DNA of 64,000 nucleotides from positions 1-64,000 of the forward strand of contig JALOOG010000003.1 in NCBI GenBank assembly GCA_025454525.1, in the 5' to 3' direction. The DNA is from Anaerolineae bacterium (GTDB lineage Bacteria; Chloroflexota; Anaerolineae; Aggregatilineales; Phototrophicaceae). A program made the translations under genes and the position numbers. This document shows, one piece after another, positions 25,269-33,194 of this stretch (the first letter of the stretch is position 1; each line of letters starts with the position of its first letter). The notes below the pieces were generated by a model that did not search any database, had not been told where the DNA came from, and saw only the letters and a program-made list of their open reading frames with translations.

Positions 25269-25308
25269 AGGCTACCCCCCTATATCGCTAACGCGGCGAT
25301 CGTTTATG

Positions 25309-28300
25309 TCAAGCGATTGAATGCAAACCGCACATCCGACACAACGGCCGATATTCACAATAGCGGGTACATTTGCCGTCCTCTAATTGACTCGGATTCA
25401 CGCTAAAATCGCCCGTTTGCATCGCATGGAGGTAATGTCCCAGTTTTTCGATCGCTTGGGAGGTCACGGTGTCTGCATTTTCTTGATCTAGCTTACCGCT
25501 GATCGTACCGTTGCGAATGTGCCAAAAGAAGCCGCCTGCGACCTCACGTAGGCCATCATTGGCATGAGCGATCAAGGTTTGTGCCGCGATCAGGTAGAGG
25601 ATCATCTGGAAATTGCGACCCGCGCTCATCTCATCTACCTTAAACTTGGTGGTGCCGGTTTTGTAATCCATGACGATCACCCGATCATCGATCCGATCGA
25701 TCCGATCGATATAACCGTTTAAGCGCAATTCAGCCCCGTCTCCTAACTGGATCGTTACCATTGGTGCGCCGTCGCGTCCGAACGGGGCTTCGAGTCGATA
25801 GGGATAACGCACCTCATACTGAAAATTTTTCGTGATCTCGTTTTCCGGTGAAAAATCGAGGGTGATCAAACGGCGCAAGCGTTGTAATAGCGTCTTTTGT
25901 TCTTGCTGCCATAGCGCGGTCGGACGGAAACCGAGTTGTTCGGGGGCATCGCGTAGCACATCGGCAGCGATCGCTTCCATGCGTTCTAAGGTCTGTGGTA
26001 AATACTCCGGTGCGATCGGGTAGCCGTCCGCGATCACCCCCTGATAGGTCTGATCTAAGATCGTGTGATTCAGCGATCCGCTCTGCAACGAGTCCATGCC
26101 TTCTTCCGGCGGTTTGAGCGGTTCTAATTTCAACAAGCGCTTGGCAAAAAACCGAAACCCACACGCGCCATACTCATTTAATTGACTCGCACTCCACAAA
26201 CGGGTTAATCCGGTGGTTTGGGCCGCCCGCGTGATCAATTCAGCGGTTTCCAATTGCCCGCTATAGGTGTTAAATCCGTCGCCCGTTAAGCGCGTCATTT
26301 CGATCCCGCGTCCCCGTTGGATCTGTTGCCAGTATTGCCCCTCTTGCTCAAGTAACCAACCATAAGCCCCGGCCGTGGACTCATCGATCGTATCGTGTTG
26401 ACTCAAGTGATCGGCTAAAGCCAAGGCGGCCTCACTCCGAGAGGCGGCCTGATCGATCGGCACGACGCTGCCCGCCCGTATCCGCTGAATGGGGGGATCA
26501 AGATAAACCTGTTTCACGGCGCGCCATAAGTGACTTTCGGACCAGGGTTGACCATTTTGCGCGGTCGGCCGTGTCAAGAGCAAGCCGTCCCGTGCCAAGC
26601 AGATCAATTCGTAAAAGAGGCCGTCATCGGTGGCCAGTTCCGCTTGTGTTTTGAGCAACACATGACGCGATCGTAGACTCTTACGCTCCGAGTCCAGATA
26701 CAACGGATCGGCTGCGACTGGCGCAGGGAAAATGCCTTCGGATAAGCCCATGATCACGATGTGACGATGCGGTAGCCCGCGTGCATCGGCGGCCGTCGTC
26801 ACCAACACCCGCCCACCGCGATTCGGACGGGAATTGATCGATGCCGCGCCGATCGCGATCCGTAAATCCGTCCAAAAGGTCTCCCATGCGACCGGATAAC
26901 CGTGCGCGGGGTCAAGTTGCGCTAACAAGGTGTCGGTGGTGAGCATCCCACGTAAGACCTTTTTCAGCTCATGCAACGCGCTTAAATCCCGGGATTGGAT
27001 TGGTTCATCAGCTTCACGGATCGCCGCGATCATGTCCAGATGATAGGCGGGTTCAATCGCGGGCAGATCCGGATCCGGATCAAGGTTGGGATCGGGGCCG
27101 ATCAATTGATCCACCCAAGCGACATACTGTTCGATCGTCGCTTGGGTGGGCGGGGTGATCGCTTGAAAGAACTGATTGAGGGCTAATTCCAACGCATCGG
27201 CGGTTTTAGTATCGGTGATCGGGGCTTGAAGATCACGATCTTCATCGGTGAGGTTGCGTGGTGCTTGTTGCACCGCGTCTAACCAGATCTGGGTCTCTTT
27301 GATCACACTAAAACGTTGGCGGATCGCGTCTAAGAGCGCGATCGCATGATCATCGAGTCCGATCGGACGGATGTAAGGTGAGCGCAACACATCTAACAAC
27401 GCTTGGGCGCGAAATTCGCTTTCCGGTAAACTTAACAAGTCGGTCAAGGCGGTGATCGCCGGATTTTCGGTGAGCGACTCGCCGTAATGGAGGGCTAAGG
27501 GGATCTGATATTCGCGGCCATAGGTGATCAAATGCGGCTGATAGCGCGGCCAATCGCGCAACGCGATCATCAGGTCGTCTGGTCGCACCCCTTCGATCAA
27601 GCGGGTTTTGACCTGTCGCAAGGCGGCCGCCACTTCGGCCGCGATGTCCGGGGCTTCGATTAAAGCGATCGCCCCTTGTGCCGCTTGTGGCGTGATGTTC
27701 GGTCGGAACACCGACTCGATCAAGTGTTGGATGTCTGGGTGCTTAGGTGTGCCGCGCTCCAAGCGGGTGATCTCTAGATCATCGCCGAAACGTTCGCGTA
27801 AGGTCTCTAGTGCTAAGCGAAACCGTCGCCCGATCGTGGCCTCCCGTTCCGGCACGGTGGTCAAGGTGATCAAGGTATGTGCGGCGCGGTTCGAGAGCGC
27901 ATAGAGCAGATCGGCTTGGACGGGGGTGAATTGATCATAACCGTCCACCAACAGCAGATCGAGTCGAAAATCACCCAGTTGATCGAATTGGGTCAGTGCT
28001 AACCATCCCTCTCCATCGCGATCGACCAGCGCCTGTTGTTGCAGATAGAGTTGATAACCGCTGTAGATCGCGGCTAACTCTTGATCGCGTTGGGTGATCG
28101 CGGCTTGCTGAAAATCGGTCGGATAGACCCGATTTTGTTTTAATTCTTCGATCAACGCGGCCACGATCCGCACAAAGCCGGGGGTGAGTCCGATCGGCGC
28201 GTAGATCGTGAGTTCTCCTTTGGCGATCAAACGTTGGATCACAATCCGTAAGATCCCGATGCGTGCGGCGGGTGAGATCCCGCGTGCGGGTTGTAGCGCC

Positions 28301-28533
28301 ATGTTGAGCAAGCGCCGATACAAGTCGTAAAAGTTAAAAAATTCAAGGTTAAAGTAGAGATTGCGGCCGTCATCCACCTCGATCAAGCGTTGTCGAAAAG
28401 CTTCTTCTTGGCGGCGCGTCGCTAACAAGATCCAGATCCGTGCCAACGGCTTACGATTGAGCGTGTCGGTTAAACTTTGGATTGCGCGTTCGGTTTTCCC
28501 CGATCCAACCGGGGCGAGGACAATTTCTAACAT
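25309..28533 (-). CDS. AddB-like helicase-nuclease subunit (UvrD-like fold plus PD-(D/E)XK nuclease with Fe-S cysteines)
   Basis: A 1,074-residue protein of the AddB/RexB type, involved in double-strand-break end processing. It starts directly with a Walker A (LAPVGSGKTERA, residues 6-17). A UvrD-like middle part includes GGRVLVTTAADARGLPHRHIVIMGLSEG (~560-590). The C-terminal nuclease domain has VIVMDYKTG, whose Asp and Lys belong to the D...DxK core. A Cys in YGACGFRFFAKRLL and the cluster CTRYCEYRPLCRMCG near the end match the four-cysteine iron-sulfur staple of AddB. No AddA-type gene is adjacent, so its partner is elsewhere or it acts alone. The start ATG at 28533 fits the Walker A position, with little room for a longer N-terminus. 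Confidence 0.88.
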   Translation of the reverse strand: MLEIVLAPVGSGKTERAIQSLTDTLNRKPLARIWILLATRRQEEAFRQRLIEVDDGRNLYFNLEFFNFYDLYRRLLNMALQPARGISPAARIGILRIVIQRLIAKGELTIYAPIGLTPGFVRIVAALIEELKQNRVYPTDFQQAAITQRDQELAAIYSGYQLYLQQQALVDRDGEGWLALTQFDQLGDFRLDLLLVDGYDQFTPVQADLLYALSNRAAHTLITLTTVPEREATIGRRFRLALETLRERFGDDLEITRLERGTPKHPDIQHLIESVFRPNITPQAAQGAIALIEAPDIAAEVAAALRQVKTRLIEGVRPDDLMIALRDWPRYQPHLITYGREYQIPLALHYGESLTENPAITALTDLLSLPESEFRAQALLDVLRSPYIRPIGLDDHAIALLDAIRQRFSVIKETQIWLDAVQQAPRNLTDEDRDLQAPITDTKTADALELALNQFFQAITPPTQATIEQYVAWVDQLIGPDPNLDPDPDLPAIEPAYHLDMIAAIREADEPIQSRDLSALHELKKVLRGMLTTDTLLAQLDPAHGYPVAWETFWTDLRIAIGAASINSRPNRGGRVLVTTAADARGLPHRHIVIMGLSEGIFPAPVAADPLYLDSERKSLRSRHVLLKTQAELATDDGLFYELICLARDGLLLTRPTAQNGQPWSESHLWRAVKQVYLDPPIQRIRAGSVVPIDQAASRSEAALALADHLSQHDTIDESTAGAYGWLLEQEGQYWQQIQRGRGIEMTRLTGDGFNTYSGQLETAELITRAAQTTGLTRLWSASQLNEYGACGFRFFAKRLLKLEPLKPPEEGMDSLQSGSLNHTILDQTYQGVIADGYPIAPEYLPQTLERMEAIAADVLRDAPEQLGFRPTALWQQEQKTLLQRLRRLITLDFSPENEITKNFQYEVRYPYRLEAPFGRDGAPMVTIQLGDGAELRLNGYIDRIDRIDDRVIVMDYKTGTTKFKVDEMSAGRNFQMILYLIAAQTLIAHANDGLREVAGGFFWHIRNGTISGKLDQENADTVTSQAIEKLGHYLHAMQTGDFSVNPSQLEDGKCTRYCEYRPLCRMCGLHSIA

Positions 28534-28599
28534 CGTTTCGTGTGCCTATCTCGGTTTTAAATGCGCTGTGAATTGTACCGGAAATGGTGACGGCAGCGA

Positions 28600-28710
28600 C
28601 TAAGAAAAAAATTTATTCGGCGACAGCGGCAACGTGGTTAGAGGGATCGTAAGATTGAAAAATGCGCCCTCCAAAGCCAAAACCGCAAAAACAAGCTGAA
28701 ACCCGCCCAT
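28600..28710 (-). CDS. Possible 36-residue peptide downstream of module B copy 2
   Basis: An ATG at 28710 with GGAGG upstream (spacing ~9) opens a 36-codon frame starting MGGFQLVFAVLALEG. It is hydrophobic and could be a single membrane segment. The DNA from here to ~28585 aligns with 769-870 on the plus strand, but in a different reading frame after the first ~7 codons. Coding is doubtful. Confidence 0.22.
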   Translation of the reverse strand: MGGFQLVFAVLALEGAFFNLTIPLTTLPLSPNKFFS

Positions 28711-28790
28711 CTATCCGATCCTCCTCAAGGTGATCGTATTGAGTCGATGATAGCACAGATGAGCGGAAAAATCGTAACAAATGTTACGTC
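28708..28790 (-). promoter_or_regulatory. Module B copy 2: perfect operator palindrome, extended -10 promoter and leader
   Basis: On the minus strand GTAACATTTGTTAC (28774-28787) is a perfect palindrome with 6-bp arms. TGC-TATCAT follows (-10 at 28747-28752), then a leader identical in most positions to copy 1 and the ribosome-binding site GAGGAGG before the ATG at 28710. Homology to copy 1 continues past the ATG for another ~120 nt. It occupies the gap between the AddB-like and FmdB-like genes. Confidence 0.5.
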
Positions 28791-28836
28791 TTTCTGCGGA
28801 TTCGCTGGAAGCGATCCCCTTGCTTGATCATCCGCT

Positions 28837-29142
28837 TCATTCGTAGGTGTTATTCAAGGTGGGTGCGAGGCGATTCACCGTGTCTTCACCCAGTTTATCC
28901 GCCAATTTTTTACGGAGTTTAGGCGTTTCTTCAGCCCATTTGTCTTGAAGTTGTTCTTTACTGGCGTTGCGACCATCTCCCGGATGAGTCATCATGCCGC
29001 CCGCAATGGCCGGCGCACGAGTGATCACGCGCTTGGGTAGGGCATGTCGGCATTGTGGACATGCGGGCGCGGGTTCAGTCATGCCGTGTCGTGCCTCAAA
29101 ACGGTGATCGCACACGGGGCAGTGATAATCATAAGTAGGCAT
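28837..29142 (-). CDS. FmdB-type zinc ribbon protein
   Basis: A 101-residue protein. The N-terminal ~40 residues form the FmdB zinc ribbon: MPTYDYHCPVCDHRFEA with CxxC, then PACPQCRHALPKRVI with the second CxxC. The rest is low-complexity Gly/Met, then a charged helix (KWAEETPKLRKKLADKLGEDT). Family members are putative regulatory or scaffold proteins with no settled role. It stands alone between the module B copy and a divergent SDR gene. Confidence 0.88.
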   Translation of the reverse strand: MPTYDYHCPVCDHRFEARHGMTEPAPACPQCRHALPKRVITRAPAIAGGMMTHPGDGRNASKEQLQDKWAEETPKLRKKLADKLGEDTVNRLAPTLNNTYE

Positions 29143-29279
29143 AGACTTACCTCATCCCTTTCATCGCTACTTTCACTTTAGTATAGACGATCTGTAAATG
29201 CTTCACCCTTACACTCATCCTGAACTTAGATCCATGCGCTAAAGTCTAACGCGACTCAACGTAGAATAAAGGATAGACG

Positions 29280-30143
29280 ATGAAGGGCAAAGTTTGTTTA
29301 ATCACAGGCGCAACCAATGGCATCGGTTTAGAAACCGCCCGCGCTTTGGCGAAACAAGGTGTAAAAGTGGTGATGGTCGGACGCAATGCGACTAAAACCA
29401 CCCAGATCGCGGAGGAATTATGTCAAAGCACGGGAGGCACGGTTGAAACGCTGATCGGGGATCTCTCGTTAATCGCACAAACCCGGCAAGTGGCCGAAGC
29501 CTTTAAAGCGCGTTATGATCGCCTTGATATTTTGATCAACAACGCGGGCGCGATCTACACCTCGCGTCAAGTGACCGCTGAAGGCCATGAATTGACCTTT
29601 GCGCTCAACCATTTGAGCTATTTTGTCCTGACCAACCTCGTCTTAGAGGTCATTTTGGATAGCGCCCCCGCCCGGATCATCAATGTGTCCTCAATGGCAC
29701 ATATGGGCGGCAAAATTTTATTTGATGATCTCAATGCGACTCAAGGTTATAACGGTTTCGGCGTATACGGTAACAGCAAGCTGATGAACGTGCTGTTTAC
29801 CTATGAGTTAGCGCGTCGCTTGGCTAATAAAGGTGTGACGGTGAATGCGCTCCATCCGGGGATCGTCCAGACGGGTTTTAACCGTAACAATGGCAGTCTG
29901 ATGCAGGCCTTAACCGGATTTTTTACCGGATTAGGGCGCTTGTTTAACGTGGTATTGACCCCAGAACAAGGCGCACAAACGACACTTCACCTCGCTACTT
30001 CGCCTCAAGTGGCCCAAGTGACCGGGAAGTATTTTTCCGCTAGTAAAGAAACGCCGTCTAGTCCCTTGTCATATGACACTGAAATACAGCGTCGTTTGTG
30101 GGAAGTCAGTGAACAACTCACGGATATTCGGGCGATTGTCTAG
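29280..30143 (+). CDS. Short-chain dehydrogenase/reductase (retinol-dehydrogenase-like)
   Basis: A 287-residue classical-type SDR, complete in its catalytic features: TGATNGIG (9-16, cofactor loop), NNAG (87-90), INVSSMAHM with the catalytic Ser, and Tyr163/Lys167 in YGNSK. Arg35-type residues after the second strand (VMVGRNATKT) favour NADP(H). HPGIVQTGF is the usual C-terminal substrate-loop region. The length and order resemble the retinol dehydrogenase/WW-domain-oxidoreductase group, often found as generic lipid- or ketone-reducing SDRs. It is a single gene, and repeat A copies follow its stop. Confidence 0.9.
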   Translation: MKGKVCLITGATNGIGLETARALAKQGVKVVMVGRNATKTTQIAEELCQSTGGTVETLIGDLSLIAQTRQVAEAFKARYDRLDILINNAGAIYTSRQVTAEGHELTFALNHLSYFVLTNLVLEVILDSAPARIINVSSMAHMGGKILFDDLNATQGYNGFGVYGNSKLMNVLFTYELARRLANKGVTVNALHPGIVQTGFNRNNGSLMQALTGFFTGLGRLFNVVLTPEQGAQTTLHLATSPQVAQVTGKYFSASKETPSSPLSYDTEIQRRLWEVSEQLTDIRAIV

Positions 30144-30164
30144 GTTGTGAAGTAAGAGCAAGAA

Positions 30165-30312
30165 AGTTCTCGTAAAAAGCTTTAAACCACAGAAATAGGT
30201 ACAGGAAAATTTGTTGCTTACGACCCCACCCTAGCCCACCCCACACATAGGGAGGGAATTGGCCCGCATAGGATGGGGTGGTGTGTCTCCATGGGTGGGG
30301 GTATTTTTTGAG
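30165..30312 (+). repeat. Dispersed repeat A, copy 5
   Basis: This copy contains GCTTTAAACCACAG, AAATAGGTACAGGAAAA, TTGCTTACGACCCCACCC, a slightly mutated core palindrome, AGGGAGGGAATTGGCCCGC and TGGGTGGGGGTATTTTTTG. It is close to copies 2 and 4 over its full length. Confidence 0.85.
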
Positions 30313-30329
30313 GAAGAACCTAGAGAAAG

Positions 30330-30452
30330 AACTTTTGTGAACCTTAAAAACTTGCTTTCAGACCTTTGTAAACTCAATTTAACAACCCCATCCCTAACCC
30401 TTCCCCATACATGAGGAAGGGAATTGGTTTGTGTGGGATAGTTTTTGAGATG
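30330..30452 (+). repeat. Dispersed repeat A, copy 6 (degenerate)
   Basis: It follows copy 5 directly and in the same orientation: AACCCCATCCCTAACCC, TCCCCATACATGAGGAAGGG, AATTGG and GTGTGGGATAG-TTTTTGAG. The lead sequence is largely replaced. With copy 5 it fills the gap between the SDR gene and the convergent collar cluster. Confidence 0.72.
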
Positions 30453-30457
30453 ACTCA

Positions 30458-30979
30458 TTAAGTACGTGGTGGGAAAATCCCTTGCATGGCGATGCAAAAG
30501 TTGACCACAAGGTAAGGCATCATGTTGGTATGCGGCGTATTTCCCCCAAAGAAGGTAATGGTGTTAGGGTGCATGGGGGTGAGATTAGTGGCGGTCTGGG
30601 TGTATAAGTTTTCGCCGTCGGCTGTCGCATAAGCGGTATTGTTGGGATTAGAGCGCTCTGCGAGGCCGCTGACTCCGCGTAATATATGGCTATGCGTGGG
30701 CATTTCGGACGCAAGAAGGGTGACAGTGGTACTACCCACGGAGTCGCCTAAGGAATAGTTGGAGAGTCCCGGGCCTTGGCCATAATGGATCGGGGTAGAT
30801 CCCTGTAAATTAGGCAGGGCAAAATTGCTTGCGCCGTTGCCGCCGTAAGTCGTGCCTAACAGCGAAAACAACGCTGTGTTTTGCGAAAGAGGGAGTAATT
30901 GCCCATCACAAAAGGCCCATCCCTGCGGCGGGAAATTAAACGGGAACATGCGAATTTCTGCTAAAAATTGATCGACCAT
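30458..30979 (-). CDS. Tail-collar (MdpB-like) protein, type C, second triplet
   Basis: A 173-residue protein of the phage tail-collar / microcystin-dependent-protein family, last of six. The N-terminal collar domain covers VDQFLAEIRMFPFNF, GWAFCDGQLLPLSQNTALF, LLGTTYGGNG and FALPNLQGSTPIHYG. A Ser/Thr-rich middle with the type C mark GLAERSNPNNTAYATADGENLY follows, and the protein ends in NFCIAMQGIFPPRT. It has no signal peptide. The closest relative in the window is the type C protein at 32131, sharing GVSGLAERSNP and ATADGENLY. TAGGAG precedes the ATG. Collar domains trimerise at the tip of short tail fibres in phage. The bacterial MdpB role is unknown. Confidence 0.9.
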   Translation of the reverse strand: MVDQFLAEIRMFPFNFPPQGWAFCDGQLLPLSQNTALFSLLGTTYGGNGASNFALPNLQGSTPIHYGQGPGLSNYSLGDSVGSTTVTLLASEMPTHSHILRGVSGLAERSNPNNTAYATADGENLYTQTATNLTPMHPNTITFFGGNTPHTNMMPYLVVNFCIAMQGIFPPRT

Positions 30980-30991
30980 GTTGGTTTACTC

Positions 30992-31507
30992 CTAGTTTGG
31001 TGACGGGAAGATCCCGAACAAAGCGATGATAAAGTTAACCGCAAGGCTAGGTTGTAAGTTGTTATGCGGTTGGTTGCCGCCGACACCAGACAGGATGGCC
31101 GGGTTCATGCTGGTATCGGGCCCCACATCATAGATATTCGGGACTGAGCTGGCGGGTGCCAGAGTGTTGTTAGGGATGGTATCCGTAGCAGCCACATTGG
31201 CACCCAAAACGGCATGATTGTGTGATGGGATCTGATTCACGGTCAAAGTGATTTGTTCCGCGCCACCGCTTTGGGCCAAGACATAAGCGCTTAAACCGGG
31301 GCCTTGACCTTGATGCATCGGAGCGCGTCCCCGTAGATCGGGTAAGGCATAAGTCGATTCACCATCACCGCCGTAAGTAGTGCCAATCAATTGAAACAGC
31401 GTCTCGTTTTCGGAGATTGACATCAATTGTCCCTCGCAAAATGCCCATCCCGCAGGGGCGAAGTTGCCTGCGAAAATCCGAATTTCACCTACGTAAGGTG
31501 TACTCAT
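30992..31507 (-). CDS. Tail-collar (MdpB-like) protein, type B, second triplet
   Basis: A 171-residue collar-family protein (STPYVGEIRIFAGNFAPAG, LMSISENETLFQLIGTTYGG, RAPMHQGQGPGLSAYVLAQ). The type B marks are the N-terminal PYVGEIR, N-T-L-x-PA-x-SVPNIYDVGPDT and the C-terminus VNFIIALFGIFPSPN. The frame is open for 18 further codons upstream into the preceding gene, but AAGGAG lies 10 nt before the ATG at 31507, so that start is chosen. It starts 14 nt after the stop of the type A gene. Confidence 0.9.
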   Translation of the reverse strand: MSTPYVGEIRIFAGNFAPAGWAFCEGQLMSISENETLFQLIGTTYGGDGESTYALPDLRGRAPMHQGQGPGLSAYVLAQSGGAEQITLTVNQIPSHNHAVLGANVAATDTIPNNTLAPASSVPNIYDVGPDTSMNPAILSGVGGNQPHNNLQPSLAVNFIIALFGIFPSPN

Positions 31508-31521
31508 GGTAACTTTTCTCC

Positions 31522-32028
31522 TTAAGTGGGACTTGGGAAAACGCCCTGCAAGGCAATACAAAAACTGAGCGCGAGAAACGGTTGTCGATTTTCGTGCGGT
31601 TGACTCCCCCCAACGAAACTCATTGAACTGGTGTTCATGGGCACTGGACTTTGGAAGGGCGCATACACACTTGTGCCGGAACGTGCTGGAATCGAGGTAT
31701 TGGTGAGGGTATTCACATTACCCACGCTTGTGGTAGAAAAGTTTAGCGTATGGGTGTGTTGTGGCAATTCATTTGGGATGATGGTGTGCGCTTCTACCCC
31801 GCCCCGCTCCCCAAGGGTAAACCCGTTGCCTATATGGACGGGTACACGACCGCGAAAATCTGGCAAGGCGAAATTCACTTGACCATTGCCGCCGTAAGTG
31901 GTGCCTAATAGAGAAAATAAGGCTTGATTCTGATTGATGGGCAGCAGTTGACCGTTACAGAACGCCCATCCCCGCGGCGGAAAGCTAAATGCCATGATTC
32001 TAATTTCAGAAAGGTAGGCATCTACCAT
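31522..32028 (-). CDS. Tail-collar (MdpB-like) protein, type A, second triplet
   Basis: A 168-residue collar-family protein beginning VDAYLSEIRIMAFSFPPRG. The type A marks are LLPINQNQALFSLLGTTYGG, RVPVHIGNGFTLGERGGVEAHT, the ELPQHTHTLNF histidine motif, SIPARSGTSVYAPFQSP and the C-terminus LALSFCIALQGVFPSPT. It pairs with the type A protein at 33195. It opens the second triplet, about 100 nt after the hairpin that closes the first triplet. AAGGAG precedes the ATG. Confidence 0.9.
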   Translation of the reverse strand: MVDAYLSEIRIMAFSFPPRGWAFCNGQLLPINQNQALFSLLGTTYGGNGQVNFALPDFRGRVPVHIGNGFTLGERGGVEAHTIIPNELPQHTHTLNFSTTSVGNVNTLTNTSIPARSGTSVYAPFQSPVPMNTSSMSFVGGSQPHENRQPFLALSFCIALQGVFPSPT

Positions 32029-32088
32029 AATTTTTTGCTCCTTACGAAATAGAAAACAAACTGATCGATATTAGAGCTTTACGTACAG

Positions 32089-32117
32089 ACTGGGAACGCG
32101 GTTGAGGCGCTCCCAGT
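32089..32117 (-). terminator. Hairpin between the two collar triplets
   Basis: ACTGGGA...CGCG and GCGC-TCCCAGT form a stem with a 6-nt loop, starting ~14 nt after the stop of the first type C gene on the minus strand. No U-tract follows. It may be a processing site or a partial terminator separating the triplets. Confidence 0.5.
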
Positions 32118-32130
32118 GATTGCTAAGTGA

Positions 32131-32652
32131 TTAACCCCGTGGCGGGAAAATGCCCTGTAGTGCGATACAGAAATTGAGGGTGAGATACGGCATCATGTTG
32201 TTATGTGGAAAACTCGTACCGGCGACATTGGTCATTTGCGGATTCATCATCGTTAAACCCGCAGGTGATGACACATACAGATTTTCCCCGTCGGCCGTGG
32301 CGTACAGATTGTTGCTTGGGTTAGAGCGCTCTGCCAAACCACTGACCGCGTTAAACGCATGGCTATGCGCGGGCATTTCCGTTTGGATAAGGGTAACATT
32401 GGTTGAACCCGTTTCCTCCCCTAAAGCGTAGAGCGAGAGGCCGGGGCCTTGACCTTGTTGTAAGGGTGAACTGCCTTGCAGATTCGGGAGGGCAAAGGTG
32501 GATTTACCATCGCCGCCGTAAGTCGTGCCTAACAACGAAAACAAGGCGGTATTTTGGGCAATGGCCATGATCTGCCCATTGCAAAAAGCCCAACCGACAG
32601 GCGGAAAGTTAAATGCAAAAATCCGAATTTCTGCGACAAATTGATCCGACAT
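32131..32652 (-). CDS. Tail-collar (MdpB-like) protein, type C, first triplet
   Basis: A 173-residue protein, the type C member of the first triplet: SDQFVAEIRIFAFNFPPVG, MAIAQNTALFSLLGTTYGG, SSPLQQGQGPGLSLYALGE, VSGLAERSNPSNNLYATAD and the terminal LNFCIALQGIFPPRG. It is the same length as its counterpart at 30458 and similar to it through most of its length, while differing from types A and B in the middle region. TAGGAG precedes the ATG. There is no signal peptide, so export, if any, uses another route. Confidence 0.9.
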   Translation of the reverse strand: MSDQFVAEIRIFAFNFPPVGWAFCNGQIMAIAQNTALFSLLGTTYGGDGKSTFALPNLQGSSPLQQGQGPGLSLYALGEETGSTNVTLIQTEMPAHSHAFNAVSGLAERSNPSNNLYATADGENLYVSSPAGLTMMNPQMTNVAGTSFPHNNMMPYLTLNFCIALQGIFPPRG

Positions 32653-32664
32653 CGTGATCTGCTC

Positions 32665-33180
32665 CTAAGACGGTGATGGGAAGATCCCATATAATGAAAT
32701 GATAAAGTTGATCGCTAAGATCGGTTGGATATTGTTATGCGGTTGGCTTCCTCCAGCGGGCTGGATGGTGGATGGGCTGAGCGTGGTGTCTGGCCCGACA
32801 TCATAAATATTGGCCACCGACGCGGCCGGCACTAAGGTATTAGCGGGTGTGGTATCCGTAGCGGCCTGATTAGCGATCATCACGATATGGTTATGGGTCG
32901 GCAAGGTGCTAGGGGTGAGCGTAACGGTTTCTACTCCGCCCGTTTCACCGAGGACATAACTCCCAAGCCCGGGGGCTTGCCCTTGATGCACGGGTACACG
33001 GCTGCTAAGGTTGGGCAAAGCAAAGGTTTCTTGTCCATCGCCACCATAAGTCGTGCCGATCAGTTGAAACAGCACTTCATATTCGGAGATCGGCAATAGT
33101 TGTCCTTGGCACAACATCCAACCCAACGGGGCAAAGTTTCCCCCAAACATACGAATTTCACCAACGTAAGGGTTACCCAT
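32665..33180 (-). CDS. Tail-collar (MdpB-like) protein, type B, first triplet
   Basis: A 171-residue protein, the type B member of the first triplet: GNPYVGEIRMFGGNFAPLG, PISEYEVLFQLIGTTYGGDG, RVPVHQGQAPGLGSYVLGE, NTLVPAASVANIYDVGPDT and the end INFIISLYGIFPSPS. It has the same length as the type B protein at 30992 once that start is corrected. AAGGAG is 9-10 nt before the ATG. Both type B proteins end in aromatic-hydrophobic strands followed by PSP, a family feature. Confidence 0.9.
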   Translation of the reverse strand: MGNPYVGEIRMFGGNFAPLGWMLCQGQLLPISEYEVLFQLIGTTYGGDGQETFALPNLSSRVPVHQGQAPGLGSYVLGETGGVETVTLTPSTLPTHNHIVMIANQAATDTTPANTLVPAASVANIYDVGPDTTLSPSTIQPAGGSQPHNNIQPILAINFIISLYGIFPSPS

Positions 33181-33194
33181 GATATTTCAGCTCC

